A stretch of DNA of 64,000 nucleotides from CALZKI01 sp045124055 (GTDB lineage: Bacteria; Bacillota; Clostridia; Lachnospirales; Lachnospiraceae): contig JBGVKZ010000036.1 of assembly GCA_045124055.1 (NCBI GenBank), positions 62,001-126,000 on the forward strand, in the 5' to 3' direction. Shown here one piece after another: positions 1 to 7,896 of the stretch (its first letter is position 1; each line of letters begins with the position of its first letter). The notes under the pieces are model-generated. The model did no database searches and was not told where the DNA came from. It saw only the letters and a list, made by a program, of their open reading frames with translations. The translations under genes and the position numbers were made by a program.

Positions 1-70
1 TCCATCTTCTTGTCTGATGTCCGAAATGAACACCTGCTTCTAATAACTGTTTCATTGAAATAACGCTCAT
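1..70 (-). CDS. rpsB: 30S ribosomal protein S2, N-terminal part (runs off the window)
   Basis: Only the first 23 codons are inside the window. The minus-strand reading starts MSVISMKQLLEAGVHFGHQT, which is the conserved start of ribosomal protein S2 (the GVHFGHQT motif is diagnostic). A clear GGAGG ribosome-binding site lies 8 bases before the ATG at 68-70. S2 binds the small subunit near S1 and is essential for translation. The gene follows the fla/che operon, the same arrangement as in Bacillus subtilis, where rpsB follows sigD and swrB. It has its own promoter, described separately. Confidence 0.93.
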   Translation of the reverse strand, partial: MSVISMKQLLEAGVHFGHQTRRW

Positions 71-183
71 GATTTTACCTCCGTTTAGTTAAATAATCTT
101 CCGCGTGGCATCAAACTTTGCTGCTAACTCAAGCGTTAGTGAGCACTGGCAACAAATAGCCAAGCGTGTTTTATAGTCATAAC
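71..183 (-). promoter_or_regulatory. rpsB 5' untranslated leader with a hairpin
   Basis: About 110 bases separate the predicted rpsB start site from its ATG, long for a ribosomal protein gene. A perfect 5-bp hairpin (CTAAC-loop-GTTAG) lies at 124-139. Ribosomal protein genes are often controlled by their own product through such leaders, so autoregulation by S2 is plausible, but I cannot match this leader to a named family. Confidence 0.4.
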
Positions 184-189
184 GGATAG

Positions 190-218
190 ATTTTACCACA
201 AAAAATCCCCTATTGCAA
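190..218 (-). promoter_or_regulatory. Predicted sigmaA promoter of rpsB
   Basis: On the minus strand TTGCAA (213-218) and TAAAAT (190-195) are separated by exactly 17 bases. The -35 box falls in the loop and stem of the terminator that ends the flagellar operon, so terminator and promoter share DNA. Confidence 0.6.
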
Positions 219-229
219 GGGGATTTTCA
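199..229 (-). terminator. Rho-independent terminator of the fla/che operon
   Basis: On the minus strand AAATCCCC and GGGGATTT form an 8-bp stem around a short loop, followed by a T-run. It begins about 18 bases after the stop codon of the last operon gene. Confidence 0.8.
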
Positions 230-246
230 CGTTTCCTATATATTTT

Positions 247-795
247 TTAGTCCATTTTTGTTAAAATTCTAGCCATTTCTTCGTGACTGGAGCCAACCGG
301 AATTTTATAAGTACCTACACTAATTTTTTTATCATAACCATAACGGCATAAATGTGTGTCAAAATCTTTTGCAGAATCTACAAGTCCCGCTTCTTCCATT
401 TTTTGACTAACCGTCCACGAACTATCTCCACTTTCTACGGTAATGGAAATGGTATCTTTTACAATATTAGAATCCTCAGTTTCTTCTATATCCTGCTCAC
501 CATTCTCTGTATTTTCTGCATTTTCTGTATTTTCTGTATTCTCTTCATCCGGTGTTTCCACCAAATCTTTAGATACCTCTTCTACATCTTCAGATATTTC
601 TGGCACATCTTCCTTTGTGTCTTTCTTCCCTGCCACTTCGGATAAAACAGTATTTTCTATCATACCAAGCTCTGTAGCTCTTGCCTTAACTTCCTCATCT
701 GTCATAGGCTTTCTGTTCTGAAAGGCAACAGACATAATGAATACAGTAACAACAATACCGATTCCAAGCCCTCTTAAATAGTATTTCAATTTCAT
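247..795 (-). CDS. Membrane-anchored protein with MltG/YceG-like N-terminal domain only
   Basis: This is the last gene of the flagellar operon (182 aa). Residues 8-24 form one membrane segment. An acidic low-complexity linker follows, with ENT/ENA tripeptides encoded by 9-bp tandem repeats at about 504-543. Residues about 117-180 (SITVESGDSS through SVGTYKIPVGSS) resemble the LysM-like domain that opens endolytic transglycosylase MltG. The catalytic YceG domain is absent: full MltG is usually over 300 residues. It may therefore bind peptidoglycan or act as a scaffold rather than cut glycan. Two bases separate it from the gene before. Role in motility is inferred from position only. Confidence 0.6.
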   Translation of the reverse strand: MKLKYYLRGLGIGIVVTVFIMSVAFQNRKPMTDEEVKARATELGMIENTVLSEVAGKKDTKEDVPEISEDVEEVSKDLVETPDEENTENTENAENTENGEQDIEETEDSNIVKDTISITVESGDSSWTVSQKMEEAGLVDSAKDFDTHLCRYGYDKKISVGTYKIPVGSSHEEMARILTKMD

Positions 796-797
796 AG

Positions 798-1670
798 TTA
801 CATTCCTTCAAACAAATCAATTACTAATTTTACTTCGCCAAGGCCTAAGCCTAATTCTTTTGCAATCGCAACGTTAGACTTTCCTTCATTATGAAGCTGT
901 AAAATCCTTTCGTTACTATTTCTGTTATTATCTTTTTTATTAACAGAAGTACCAAGATTTAAGTCAGGTGCTGATGCTTCTTTGGATTTTGTTGTCTTTT
1001 TTCGTGAATTTCCTTGTTTTGTTTTTGTACTTTTAATGATGTCTAATTGTTTTAAAACATCTTCTTTTTCCTCTATTTTATCCGTAGGATTTTGTTCCAA
1101 AGAATCTACTTTCAATTCAGCAGGCTGCATATTTTCTACGGATTCAGGTATATTTTCAACCAGGGCATTTTGTATATCTTCTTTTGCTACCGGTTGTTCT
1201 ACTTTTTCTTTTTTCGTACTCTTTCGTGTCTTTACTTCTTTTGCATCTATGGAAGCATCTTTGACTGTCTGTTTTACTTCTTTTGCTGTTTTATCAGCTT
1301 CCATTACTGTTTCCTTCAAAAGATTATGTTTGTCATTTAACATATCGTACAAAAACATAACTTCTTTATGATTTTTATCAATGGATTCTAATACCGTACT
1401 GGAATACTCATTAATTGCCATTATTTTTTCGTTACACAATCTTTCCATAGCTCTTTCTGCCTTCTCTACATTGTGTTCCGAAACTTCTGTCACATTATCT
1501 TCAATATTGCTATTTGCTTCTTTTACCGCTTCATCTACAATTCTTTGAATTTCTTCCTTGGCTTCTTGTAAGCTTTCTTTACTTAGTTTTTCTTTTTTTG
1601 CAGGAAGTACAAAACTTACCACAAAAACAATGATTCCTAAAACTAATAGCACGATTTCTGTTGCACCCAT
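798..1670 (-). CDS. DUF6115-type protein: N-terminal anchor, coiled coil, C-terminal helix-turn-helix; SwrB-like position
   Basis: 290 aa. Residues 4-23 are a single membrane segment, followed by a long charged helical region (about 28-150) likely to form a coiled coil, then a low-complexity linker. The last 40 residues (NERILQLHNEGKSNVAIAKE onward) form a helix-turn-helix with the GLGLGEVKLVIDL ending typical of DUF6115. Bacillus SwrB, also encoded between sigD and rpsB, has the same plan: one N-terminal membrane anchor and a similar C-terminal end. SwrB activates assembly of the FliPQR export core. Equivalence is inferred from architecture and synteny, not from close sequence identity. Confidence 0.65.
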   Translation of the reverse strand: MGATEIVLLVLGIIVFVVSFVLPAKKEKLSKESLQEAKEEIQRIVDEAVKEANSNIEDNVTEVSEHNVEKAERAMERLCNEKIMAINEYSSTVLESIDKNHKEVMFLYDMLNDKHNLLKETVMEADKTAKEVKQTVKDASIDAKEVKTRKSTKKEKVEQPVAKEDIQNALVENIPESVENMQPAELKVDSLEQNPTDKIEEKEDVLKQLDIIKSTKTKQGNSRKKTTKSKEASAPDLNLGTSVNKKDNNRNSNERILQLHNEGKSNVAIAKELGLGLGEVKLVIDLFEGM

Positions 1671-1680
1671 TTTTAATCTC

Positions 1681-1998
1681 CTAAACTCTGAAATCGAAAC
1701 CGCCTTGCTCTTTTTTTATGACAGTTCCTTCTGCTTGATTTTTTCCGCCTGGACGTTTTTTGCCGCCATCACCCATATATTTATTTTTGCCTTGTTCTTT
1801 GGCATCGTGTTTCTTTTGTTCGTTGCCTGTTTCTTCTGACTTTTGCACATAATTCGCTTTATGCTCTGTTTCCTTCACATTTTGCTGGCTAAGTCCCATC
1901 TGCTGAACATTGGCCTTCATATCCTCGTGATGCTTTATCGCGGAAAAATCCTGCACTCTTGTAACCGTTACCGGCAATTCAATAGGCCCTAATCCCAT
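1681..1998 (-). CDS. Small hydrophilic flagellar-operon protein of unknown function
   Basis: 105 aa, no membrane segment or signal peptide. The N-terminus starts MGLGPIELPVTVTRVQDFS; the rest is very rich in Lys, Gln and Glu with a glycine-basic stretch (GDGGKKRPGG) near residues 77-86. I do not recognise a named domain. It lies 12 bases downstream of fapA and 10 bases upstream of the DUF6115 gene, inside the operon, so it is co-transcribed with late flagellar genes. The composition suggests an intrinsically disordered protein that binds a partner. Confidence 0.55.
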   Translation of the reverse strand: MGLGPIELPVTVTRVQDFSAIKHHEDMKANVQQMGLSQQNVKETEHKANYVQKSEETGNEQKKHDAKEQGKNKYMGDGGKKRPGGKNQAEGTVIKKEQGGFDFRV

Positions 1999-2010
1999 AG
2001 TTTCACCGCC

Positions 2011-3603
2011 TTAATAAATAGCTTCCATCTTCACATCGCCTCGCACTTTTACAAAGCGACAATATTGGCAAATAGATTTTACCACCATAGAAACTTCCGA
2101 AATACAGACTTTTGTTCCAGGATAAACCTCTCCGGTTACAGTAATATGTGCAATTCTCTTACCTTCCAGTAAATCCTGCATTTCTTCAATTTGCTTTTCC
2201 TTGGTATTGATTTCGCTGACTAATTCACCCTTTTTAACAATAGATGCAGCAACGAATTTTGCCTGTTCTTCTAAAATAGTCGTTCCGGCTGCAAGACGCT
2301 TTTTGGCACTACTGATAATGCCTTCAATTCTATCCAATTCACTTCTTGCGTCCATAACATCTTTTTGGTACTGTTGGAATTTGTTTTTTAGACCAGGGTC
2401 TACACCAACTTCCACAATCGTATCAGCTCCCATAGAAGAACCCAGGGTTTTTACGTTAATGGAATTGGTTGCACATACTCTACCACCAGCAATAAAACCT
2501 TTTTTACCGGTAACAGTAACATCTGTTCCTGCGAAAACACGACTATGCAAGATTGTTTCAGCAGAAACATAACCTTGTGCCTCAGCCGTAACATTTTCCA
2601 TAAATTTAACAACAATGTTACCGCCAGCCTTCAGCTCGCCCTTGCCCATACCATTCATACCTCTAGCAATAATAATATCGCCTTCTGCCTGTAAGTATGC
2701 ACCTTCCACAATACCTCTAACTTCTATATTACCACGACTGACCACCGAGAAATTGGAACATACATTTCCTCGAACCAGTACGCTTCCTTCGTAATCAATA
2801 TTACCCGTAGAAATATCTACGTTTTCTACTTCTAACACATCGGATACGAATACCTTGTCTTCCACCAGCACAACGTGACCATTCACTTCGGAATAAATGC
2901 AGGTTTTATCTTCCGAAATACTAATATTTCTTCCGTAATGTAAGGTCAGTCTACGAACTTCTCTTGGTTTTAATGTCTCGCCTGTGACAGTTTTCCCACA
3001 TTCACCCTGAACCGCCGGAGTTAAGCGTGCAAGCATATCTCCTTTTGTACAATGGTTAATCGTATTCAAATTATAAAAATCCACACTACCGTCTTCTAAA
3101 AGTGTTGGTTTAGCGTGGATATCTGTTGAGAAAAAGTATTCAATACTTGCATCAGACCCTTGCACAGGTTCTAACCCTTCTGCAATAAGTATATCTGTGC
3201 AATATACTCTATGCTTTGCATATTCTTCAACAACGTCTTCTTTCACGCCAAACTGCAATCCTTTGTGCTTAAGTTCCTGTAAGATTTCAGTTTCATTCAT
3301 AATTTCTCCATCATTGGATGGTGCATGAAATCTTACAGTAGCTGTCATTTTGTCATCACTTATGGAAACAATGCACTTTTCACTTTCTCGATAACCTCTC
3401 TCGAGATTAAGTGGAATAGTTATTTCCTGCTTCAAGCCTACGCAGGTTGCATTTAACTTATGCAAATCATAGTGGAGATTTCGTTCATTCAAATAGTCGA
3501 CTAATTCTCCAATAGGGAACATTTCACCCCCATCGGTTGGTGGAACGATTTTGAGACTTGTTCCATGTGTATTATGAATCAACTGAAAAAAACCGTTCGC
3601 CAT
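2011..3603 (-). CDS. FapA-family (DUF342) flagellar assembly protein
   Basis: 530 aa. The middle part (about 170-390) is a run of glycine-punctuated beta repeats such as GSVLVRGNVCSNFSVVSRGN and GTDVTVTGKKGFIAGG, which are the signature of the DUF342/FapA beta-helix. Residues about 400-470 (LKNKFQQYQKDVMDARSELD onward) form a coiled coil and the C-terminus returns to beta structure. FapA proteins recur in flagellar operons of Clostridia and are linked to flagellar assembly or to placement of flagella at the pole, but their biochemical role is unclear. It sits 9 bases downstream of the sigma28 gene. Confidence 0.82.
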   Translation of the reverse strand: MANGFFQLIHNTHGTSLKIVPPTDGGEMFPIGELVDYLNERNLHYDLHKLNATCVGLKQEITIPLNLERGYRESEKCIVSISDDKMTATVRFHAPSNDGEIMNETEILQELKHKGLQFGVKEDVVEEYAKHRVYCTDILIAEGLEPVQGSDASIEYFFSTDIHAKPTLLEDGSVDFYNLNTINHCTKGDMLARLTPAVQGECGKTVTGETLKPREVRRLTLHYGRNISISEDKTCIYSEVNGHVVLVEDKVFVSDVLEVENVDISTGNIDYEGSVLVRGNVCSNFSVVSRGNIEVRGIVEGAYLQAEGDIIIARGMNGMGKGELKAGGNIVVKFMENVTAEAQGYVSAETILHSRVFAGTDVTVTGKKGFIAGGRVCATNSINVKTLGSSMGADTIVEVGVDPGLKNKFQQYQKDVMDARSELDRIEGIISSAKKRLAAGTTILEEQAKFVAASIVKKGELVSEINTKEKQIEEMQDLLEGKRIAHITVTGEVYPGTKVCISEVSMVVKSICQYCRFVKVRGDVKMEAIY

Positions 3604-3612
3604 ATTTACCTC

Positions 3613-4380
3613 CTATATATTTGAAAAAATTCCCATATAACTTCCTAACTTTGTCTTCATCTTTTGTAATGCTTTTGTATGTAGCTGAGAAATTCTTGAC
3701 TCAGAAACTTCCAGTACTCTACTAATTTCTTTTAAGGTTAACTCCTCATAATAATATAGGAGAATTACCTTTTTTTCCTTTTCTGTCAGCAACTCCAAAG
3801 CTTCAATTAGAATTTCTTTTAATTCGCCCTTCTCATATACTTCTTCCGGACCATCAAATTTGGAATAGCTGTGTTCCAGCGGTGCTTCGCTACCACCTTG
3901 TTCCATAAATTCGTTTAAAGAAACAACATTGGTAACTTTCATCTGACCTTGCCACTCTAAAAATTCGTCCGGCGAAATTCCTAAACTATCCGCAATTTCA
4001 TCATCTGTGGCTGGTCTTCCTTTTGTGTCTTCTATTTCTTTAATCGCTGCTTCAATTTTCTTCTGCTTTTGTCTGATTGTTCTTGGAATCCAGTCCATCT
4101 TTCTAATCTGGTCTAGGATAGAACCCCTGATACGCAAGCTGGCATAAGTTTCAAATTTTACTTCTTTTGTAGGGTCGAACTTATCAATCGCATCAATCAG
4201 ACCAAAAATACCATATCCTACCAGGTCATCATATTCTACATTATAACCCAGATACATACTTAGTCTTCCGGCTACTACTTTCACCAAAGGAGAATATTCC
4301 AATATGAGTTTTTCCCTTATATCAGTGGCTCTGTTTTTAGCGTATTCGCCCCAAAGCCGCTTTCTTCCGGTCTCGTCCAT
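3613..4380 (-). CDS. fliA: RNA polymerase sigma factor for flagellar operons (sigma28/SigD)
   Basis: 255 aa, the usual length of FliA/SigD. Region 2 is clear: EYDDLVGYGIFGLIDAIDKF and KFETYASLRIRGSILDQIRK, then the family motif MDWIPRTIRQK. Region 4 carries the helix-turn-helix LKEISRVLEVSESRISQLHT. This factor directs polymerase to late flagellar and chemotaxis promoters (TAAA-N15-GCCGATAT type). Its place near the 3' end of a 34-kb operon means it is made late, as for sigD in B. subtilis. A matching promoter is seen before fliK. No anti-sigma factor FlgM is encoded in the window. Confidence 0.95.
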   Translation of the reverse strand: MDETGRKRLWGEYAKNRATDIREKLILEYSPLVKVVAGRLSMYLGYNVEYDDLVGYGIFGLIDAIDKFDPTKEVKFETYASLRIRGSILDQIRKMDWIPRTIRQKQKKIEAAIKEIEDTKGRPATDDEIADSLGISPDEFLEWQGQMKVTNVVSLNEFMEQGGSEAPLEHSYSKFDGPEEVYEKGELKEILIEALELLTEKEKKVILLYYYEELTLKEISRVLEVSESRISQLHTKALQKMKTKLGSYMGIFSNI

Positions 4381-4397
4381 TTCTGCCTCCAGTTACT

Positions 4398-4673
4398 TTA
4401 GTTTTCTTCTACCTCATCAGAAGTTTCCGTTTCATTTTCGTCAGAAGTCTCTTTTTCGATTACTTCGCCTTCTTCTTTGCTCTTTTCTTCATTTTCCTGC
4501 TCGAATTTTTCCATTACTCGTTTGATAACGCAACCTAAAAAGTAAAAAACAAGCAATACGATGAAAAGTACTAACAACATTGTAAATGCATCATAGCCCT
4601 GTATAAAACACACAATACTACAAATTGCACCTGCAATTAGCATAAGTGTAAGCGGAATCATTTTTCGTTCCAT
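4398..4673 (-). CDS. Small two-helix membrane protein with acidic tail, flagellar operon
   Basis: 91 aa. Two adjacent hydrophobic segments (about residues 6-23 and 29-50, the second with FTMLLVLFIVLLVFYFLGCV) are followed by a strongly acidic, cytoplasm-type tail rich in Glu and Ser/Thr. I recognise no domain. It lies between cheC and the sigma28 gene, the place where B. subtilis has cheD, but it has no CheD features (CheD is a soluble deamidase with Cys and His active residues). Function unknown. Confidence 0.55.
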   Translation of the reverse strand: MERKMIPLTLMLIAGAICSIVCFIQGYDAFTMLLVLFIVLLVFYFLGCVIKRVMEKFEQENEEKSKEEGEVIEKETSDENETETSDEVEEN

Positions 4674-4710
4674 AACTATACCTTCTGTCCTTTTAGCTTA
4701 TCCTTCAAAT

Positions 4711-5328
4711 CTAAATCTGAATTCCTAATGCACCCAATATTTTTTCATAGGATTCTGTATCAGGTATCATTACAAAATATCCGTCTAAATGAACATCATC
4801 TTTAAACTGTGTCTGAATGAATAAAATCTGGTCGCTTTCATCCTGATTTTTTCTCATTGGTGAATGCAAAATCGTATCTACCACGTCCATAGTCATATGC
4901 GGGATAGATGGATAAATTTTTAAGTTTGTAAGTGTTGATAATGAATTCAAATATGAACCTGCAATAATATTACTGATTTCCTTAATACAGGACAATTCCA
5001 TTTCATTAAACTTATCACCACTTACTTCCATTCCCATCAATTTGGAAATTAAGAATTTTGCAGACCCTTCTTCCAATAAGAAGATAATATCACCTGTAAT
5101 ATCACCTTCAACTTCCAAAAAGATAGCTGTCATAATACGTTCTGAACCGCCTAAGCTTTCTGAAAGTTCATCTACTCCAATCAATTTAACCTGTGGAACG
5201 TCCATATCAATACGGCTTTGAAGCATTTGGGCTAATGCAGTAGTTGCATTGCCCGCTCCAATATTCCCGATTTCCTTTAAAACGTCCATATATTTTGTCG
5301 ATAAATCGTTTAAATCTATATGACCCAT
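4711..5328 (-). CDS. cheC: CheY-P phosphatase CheC
   Basis: 205 aa. Both CheC phosphatase signatures are visible: KEIGNIGAGNATTAL (Glu19, Asn22) and CIKEISNIIAGSYL (Glu117, Asn120). These Glu/Asn pairs insert next to the phosphorylated Asp of CheY and speed dephosphorylation, resetting the motor signal during adaptation. CheC usually works with the deamidase CheD, normally encoded next to it, but no cheD lies here. It follows cheW by 15 bases. FliY in the same operon carries a second copy of this phosphatase module. Confidence 0.94.
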   Translation of the reverse strand: MGHIDLNDLSTKYMDVLKEIGNIGAGNATTALAQMLQSRIDMDVPQVKLIGVDELSESLGGSERIMTAIFLEVEGDITGDIIFLLEEGSAKFLISKLMGMEVSGDKFNEMELSCIKEISNIIAGSYLNSLSTLTNLKIYPSIPHMTMDVVDTILHSPMRKNQDESDQILFIQTQFKDDVHLDGYFVMIPDTESYEKILGALGIQI

Positions 5329-5343
5329 AATACTTCCTCTATT

Positions 5344-5808
5344 TTATGCATTTTCCTTCTCACTAGCTACGGCATTCAAATCTAGTAAAGAAATAAGTTC
5401 ATTATTAAATTTACCTACACCTGTTAAGAAATTTACCGCATCTTCTCTATTGTCGTGTGCCACTTTTTCAATCTGGCTTGTTCCTAAAGTAACTACTTCT
5501 TTTACTTCATCGACAATAATACCGATTGTGCCGTGCTGCTCTAATTTTAAAATGATAATTCTGGTTGTTTTTGTTTCTTCAATTTCTTCAAGTCCCATTT
5601 TTAAGCGAAGACTCATAACCGGAATTACTTCACCACGTAAGTTGATAACACCCTTTAAGTAATTTGCTACCTTTGGTACTCTTGTGATGTGTTGCATACG
5701 CACAATGTTATCTACATATTTAATATCAATACCAAACTGCTCTACTCCGATTTTAATGACAATATACTGAGTTGTTTCTTCGCTGGTAATTGCTCTTAAT
5801 TCGTCCAT
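5344..5808 (-). CDS. cheW: Chemotaxis coupling protein CheW
   Basis: 154 aa, the usual length. The SH3-like CheW fold is recognisable from QYIVIKIGVEQFGIDIKYVD, the central ITRVPKVANYLKGVINLRGE motif and the PVMSLR strand that follows. CheW bridges chemoreceptors and the kinase CheA in polar receptor arrays. The gene is 23 bases downstream of cheA and 15 bases upstream of cheC. No odd features. Confidence 0.95.
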   Translation of the reverse strand: MDELRAITSEETTQYIVIKIGVEQFGIDIKYVDNIVRMQHITRVPKVANYLKGVINLRGEVIPVMSLRLKMGLEEIEETKTTRIIILKLEQHGTIGIIVDEVKEVVTLGTSQIEKVAHDNREDAVNFLTGVGKFNNELISLLDLNAVASEKENA

Positions 5809-5831
5809 AGTTCTCTCTCCTTTTCTTCCAC

Positions 5832-7895
5832 TTAAATCAATGCATTTGCATCAAGAATTAATGCAATTTCACCATCACCAAGGATAGTTGCACCGCTGAT
5901 AATCTTACATTTGTTAATGTATTTACCAAGTGATTTAATAACGATTTCAAGCTGGCCTAATAATTCATCAATAACAAGACCTGCAAGTTTATCACCTTTC
6001 TTAACAATAACAACTACAAGATTGTCTTCAGGAGATTTCTTAGACTCAATGTCTAACACTTCATTTAATCTGATGAGCGGAATTACAGTTCCACGAAGGT
6101 TAATTACTTCTTTTGACTGAACACTCTTAATTTCTGATGGACTAATATCTTCGATTGTCTGAATATTACCAAGAGAAATTGCATATTTTTCTCCACCAAC
6201 ATCTACCATTAAAGCCTGAATGATAGCAAGAGTTAATGGCAATCTGATAATCCATGAACTACCTTCACCAAGTTTACTCTTAACTTCAATTTCACCACTT
6301 AATGCTTCAATCTTAGATTTAACAACATCAAGACCTACACCACGACCTGAGATATCGGAAACCTGTTTTGCTGTTGAGAAACTTGGAAGGAACAACAAGT
6401 CGATAATTTCTTTATCACTCATCTGTTCGCCCTGTTCAGCAGTAATTGTGCCTCTTTCAATAGCTTTTCTCTTAACGGCTTCTACATCGATACCATTACC
6501 ATCGTCTCTTACTTCGATAACTACGTTGTTACCATCCTGGTAAGCATCTAAGAAAATAGAACCAGTTGGATTCTTTCCTCTTTTAATACGTTCTTCTGTT
6601 GATTCAAGACCATGGTCAGCAGAGTTACGAAGTAAGTGCATAAGTGGGTCACCAATTTCGTCTACCACTGTTCTGTCAAGTTCTGTTTCCTCACCTGACA
6701 TATATAATTCCATTTTCTTATTCAATTTCTTAGATAAGTCACGAATCATTCTTGGGAATTTTGTTACAACGCTTTCGATAGGAACCATTCGTACCTTCAT
6801 AACAGATTCATGTAAGTTCGTTGTAACGCTTTCCAAATATTCAATATGTTCATTAAATGCTGAATGGCCTTTGTTTTCTACACCAGATGCAGAAACCAAG
6901 GAGTTTTTCGCAATAATCAACTCGCTGACAAGGTTCATAAGTACGTCTAACTTTTCAATATCTACACGTACTGTTCTATTGACGATTGGCTTACCTACTG
7001 CTTTCTTCTCGCCAGCTTTCTTTTCAGGCTGTGCTTTTTCAGCTTCTTTTACCTGAGCGGCTGCTGTTGGTTCAGGTTCAGCAGGGGTATCTGGGTGCAA
7101 TGCAGAATCTTCGATTGGTGCACCAAGTACTTTTTCAATTTCAGATACGTTTTCAGCGGCAGCAATCACATCTTCAAGACGTTTGTCTGTAATGATTACA
7201 ACACTGAAATCCAATTCAAATTTTTCATCTTCTATATCCTGAGCCGAAGGACTTGATACAATGATTTCGCCCAGTTCTTCTAATGCTTTAAACACAAGGA
7301 AAGCACGAGCTGCTTTTAAAATACAAGATTCCTGAACTTTAACTGTTACACCGTATACGTTCATTCCCTGTTTTTTAGCCTCTACAATGACATTACTCTG
7401 GGAGGAGTTTAAGTTAATTGTAAGCCACTTTCTCTCATCCTCAGAGCCAGTTGCTGCTGCTTTGTTATCTTCTTTCTTTTCTTCTGCTTTTGGTGCACTT
7501 CCTCCACCAGCTTCACCTTTTAAGATATCATTTAATGCTTTAATGATAGGTTCATTATCATTGGTTCCTTCATCAGCACTTTCCTGAATGTTTCCTAAAT
7601 ATTCTTCTAATGCGTCCAGACACTGAAATAAAACGTCAATCATTCCAGCATTTACTTTAATGTTGCCGTTACGCACTTCAGAAAATACGTTCTCCATATC
7701 GTGTGTCAACGTCTGCATTCTTTTGAATCCCATTGTACCTGCCATACCTTTTAAAGAATGAGCAGCACGGAAAATTTCATTAATTACATCACTATTTTCC
7801 GGTTCCTGTTCTAACTCTAAAATCTGTGAATTCAAATTCTGAACGTGTTCTTTTGTTTCATCAATGAAAATCTCTAAATATTGACTTACATCCAT
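5832..7895 (-). CDS. cheA: Chemotaxis histidine kinase CheA
   Basis: 687 aa with the full domain order. P1 (Hpt) carries the phosphorylated His46 in RAAHSLKGMAG. A CheY/CheB-binding P2-type region covers about 150-260, then a Pro/Ala/Glu linker. The dimerisation domain starts near RTVRVDIEKLDVLMNLVSEL. The ATP-binding domain shows the N-box (LLRNSADHGLE) and G-boxes (RDDGNGID, SGRGVGLDVV). The C-terminal P5 CheW-like domain ends the protein. CheA autophosphorylates on His and passes phosphate to CheY and CheB. It ends 2 bases... before cheB's stop region and lies upstream of cheW, forming a compact cheB-cheA-cheW-cheC block. Confidence 0.96.
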   Translation of the reverse strand: MDVSQYLEIFIDETKEHVQNLNSQILELEQEPENSDVINEIFRAAHSLKGMAGTMGFKRMQTLTHDMENVFSEVRNGNIKVNAGMIDVLFQCLDALEEYLGNIQESADEGTNDNEPIIKALNDILKGEAGGGSAPKAEEKKEDNKAAATGSEDERKWLTINLNSSQSNVIVEAKKQGMNVYGVTVKVQESCILKAARAFLVFKALEELGEIIVSSPSAQDIEDEKFELDFSVVIITDKRLEDVIAAAENVSEIEKVLGAPIEDSALHPDTPAEPEPTAAAQVKEAEKAQPEKKAGEKKAVGKPIVNRTVRVDIEKLDVLMNLVSELIIAKNSLVSASGVENKGHSAFNEHIEYLESVTTNLHESVMKVRMVPIESVVTKFPRMIRDLSKKLNKKMELYMSGEETELDRTVVDEIGDPLMHLLRNSADHGLESTEERIKRGKNPTGSIFLDAYQDGNNVVIEVRDDGNGIDVEAVKRKAIERGTITAEQGEQMSDKEIIDLLFLPSFSTAKQVSDISGRGVGLDVVKSKIEALSGEIEVKSKLGEGSSWIIRLPLTLAIIQALMVDVGGEKYAISLGNIQTIEDISPSEIKSVQSKEVINLRGTVIPLIRLNEVLDIESKKSPEDNLVVVIVKKGDKLAGLVIDELLGQLEIVIKSLGKYINKCKIISGATILGDGEIALILDANALI

Positions 7896-7896
7896 T

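Noticed and set aside
504..543. Short 9-bp tandem repeats, first considered as a mobile or CRISPR-like repeat
   Set aside because: They are within codons for ENT/ENA tripeptides of a coding linker and have no spacers.
352..721. Plus-strand open frames inside the MltG-like gene
   Set aside because: They mirror the acidic repeat linker of the minus-strand gene, are rich in Phe/Ser/Cys, and have no ribosome-binding site.
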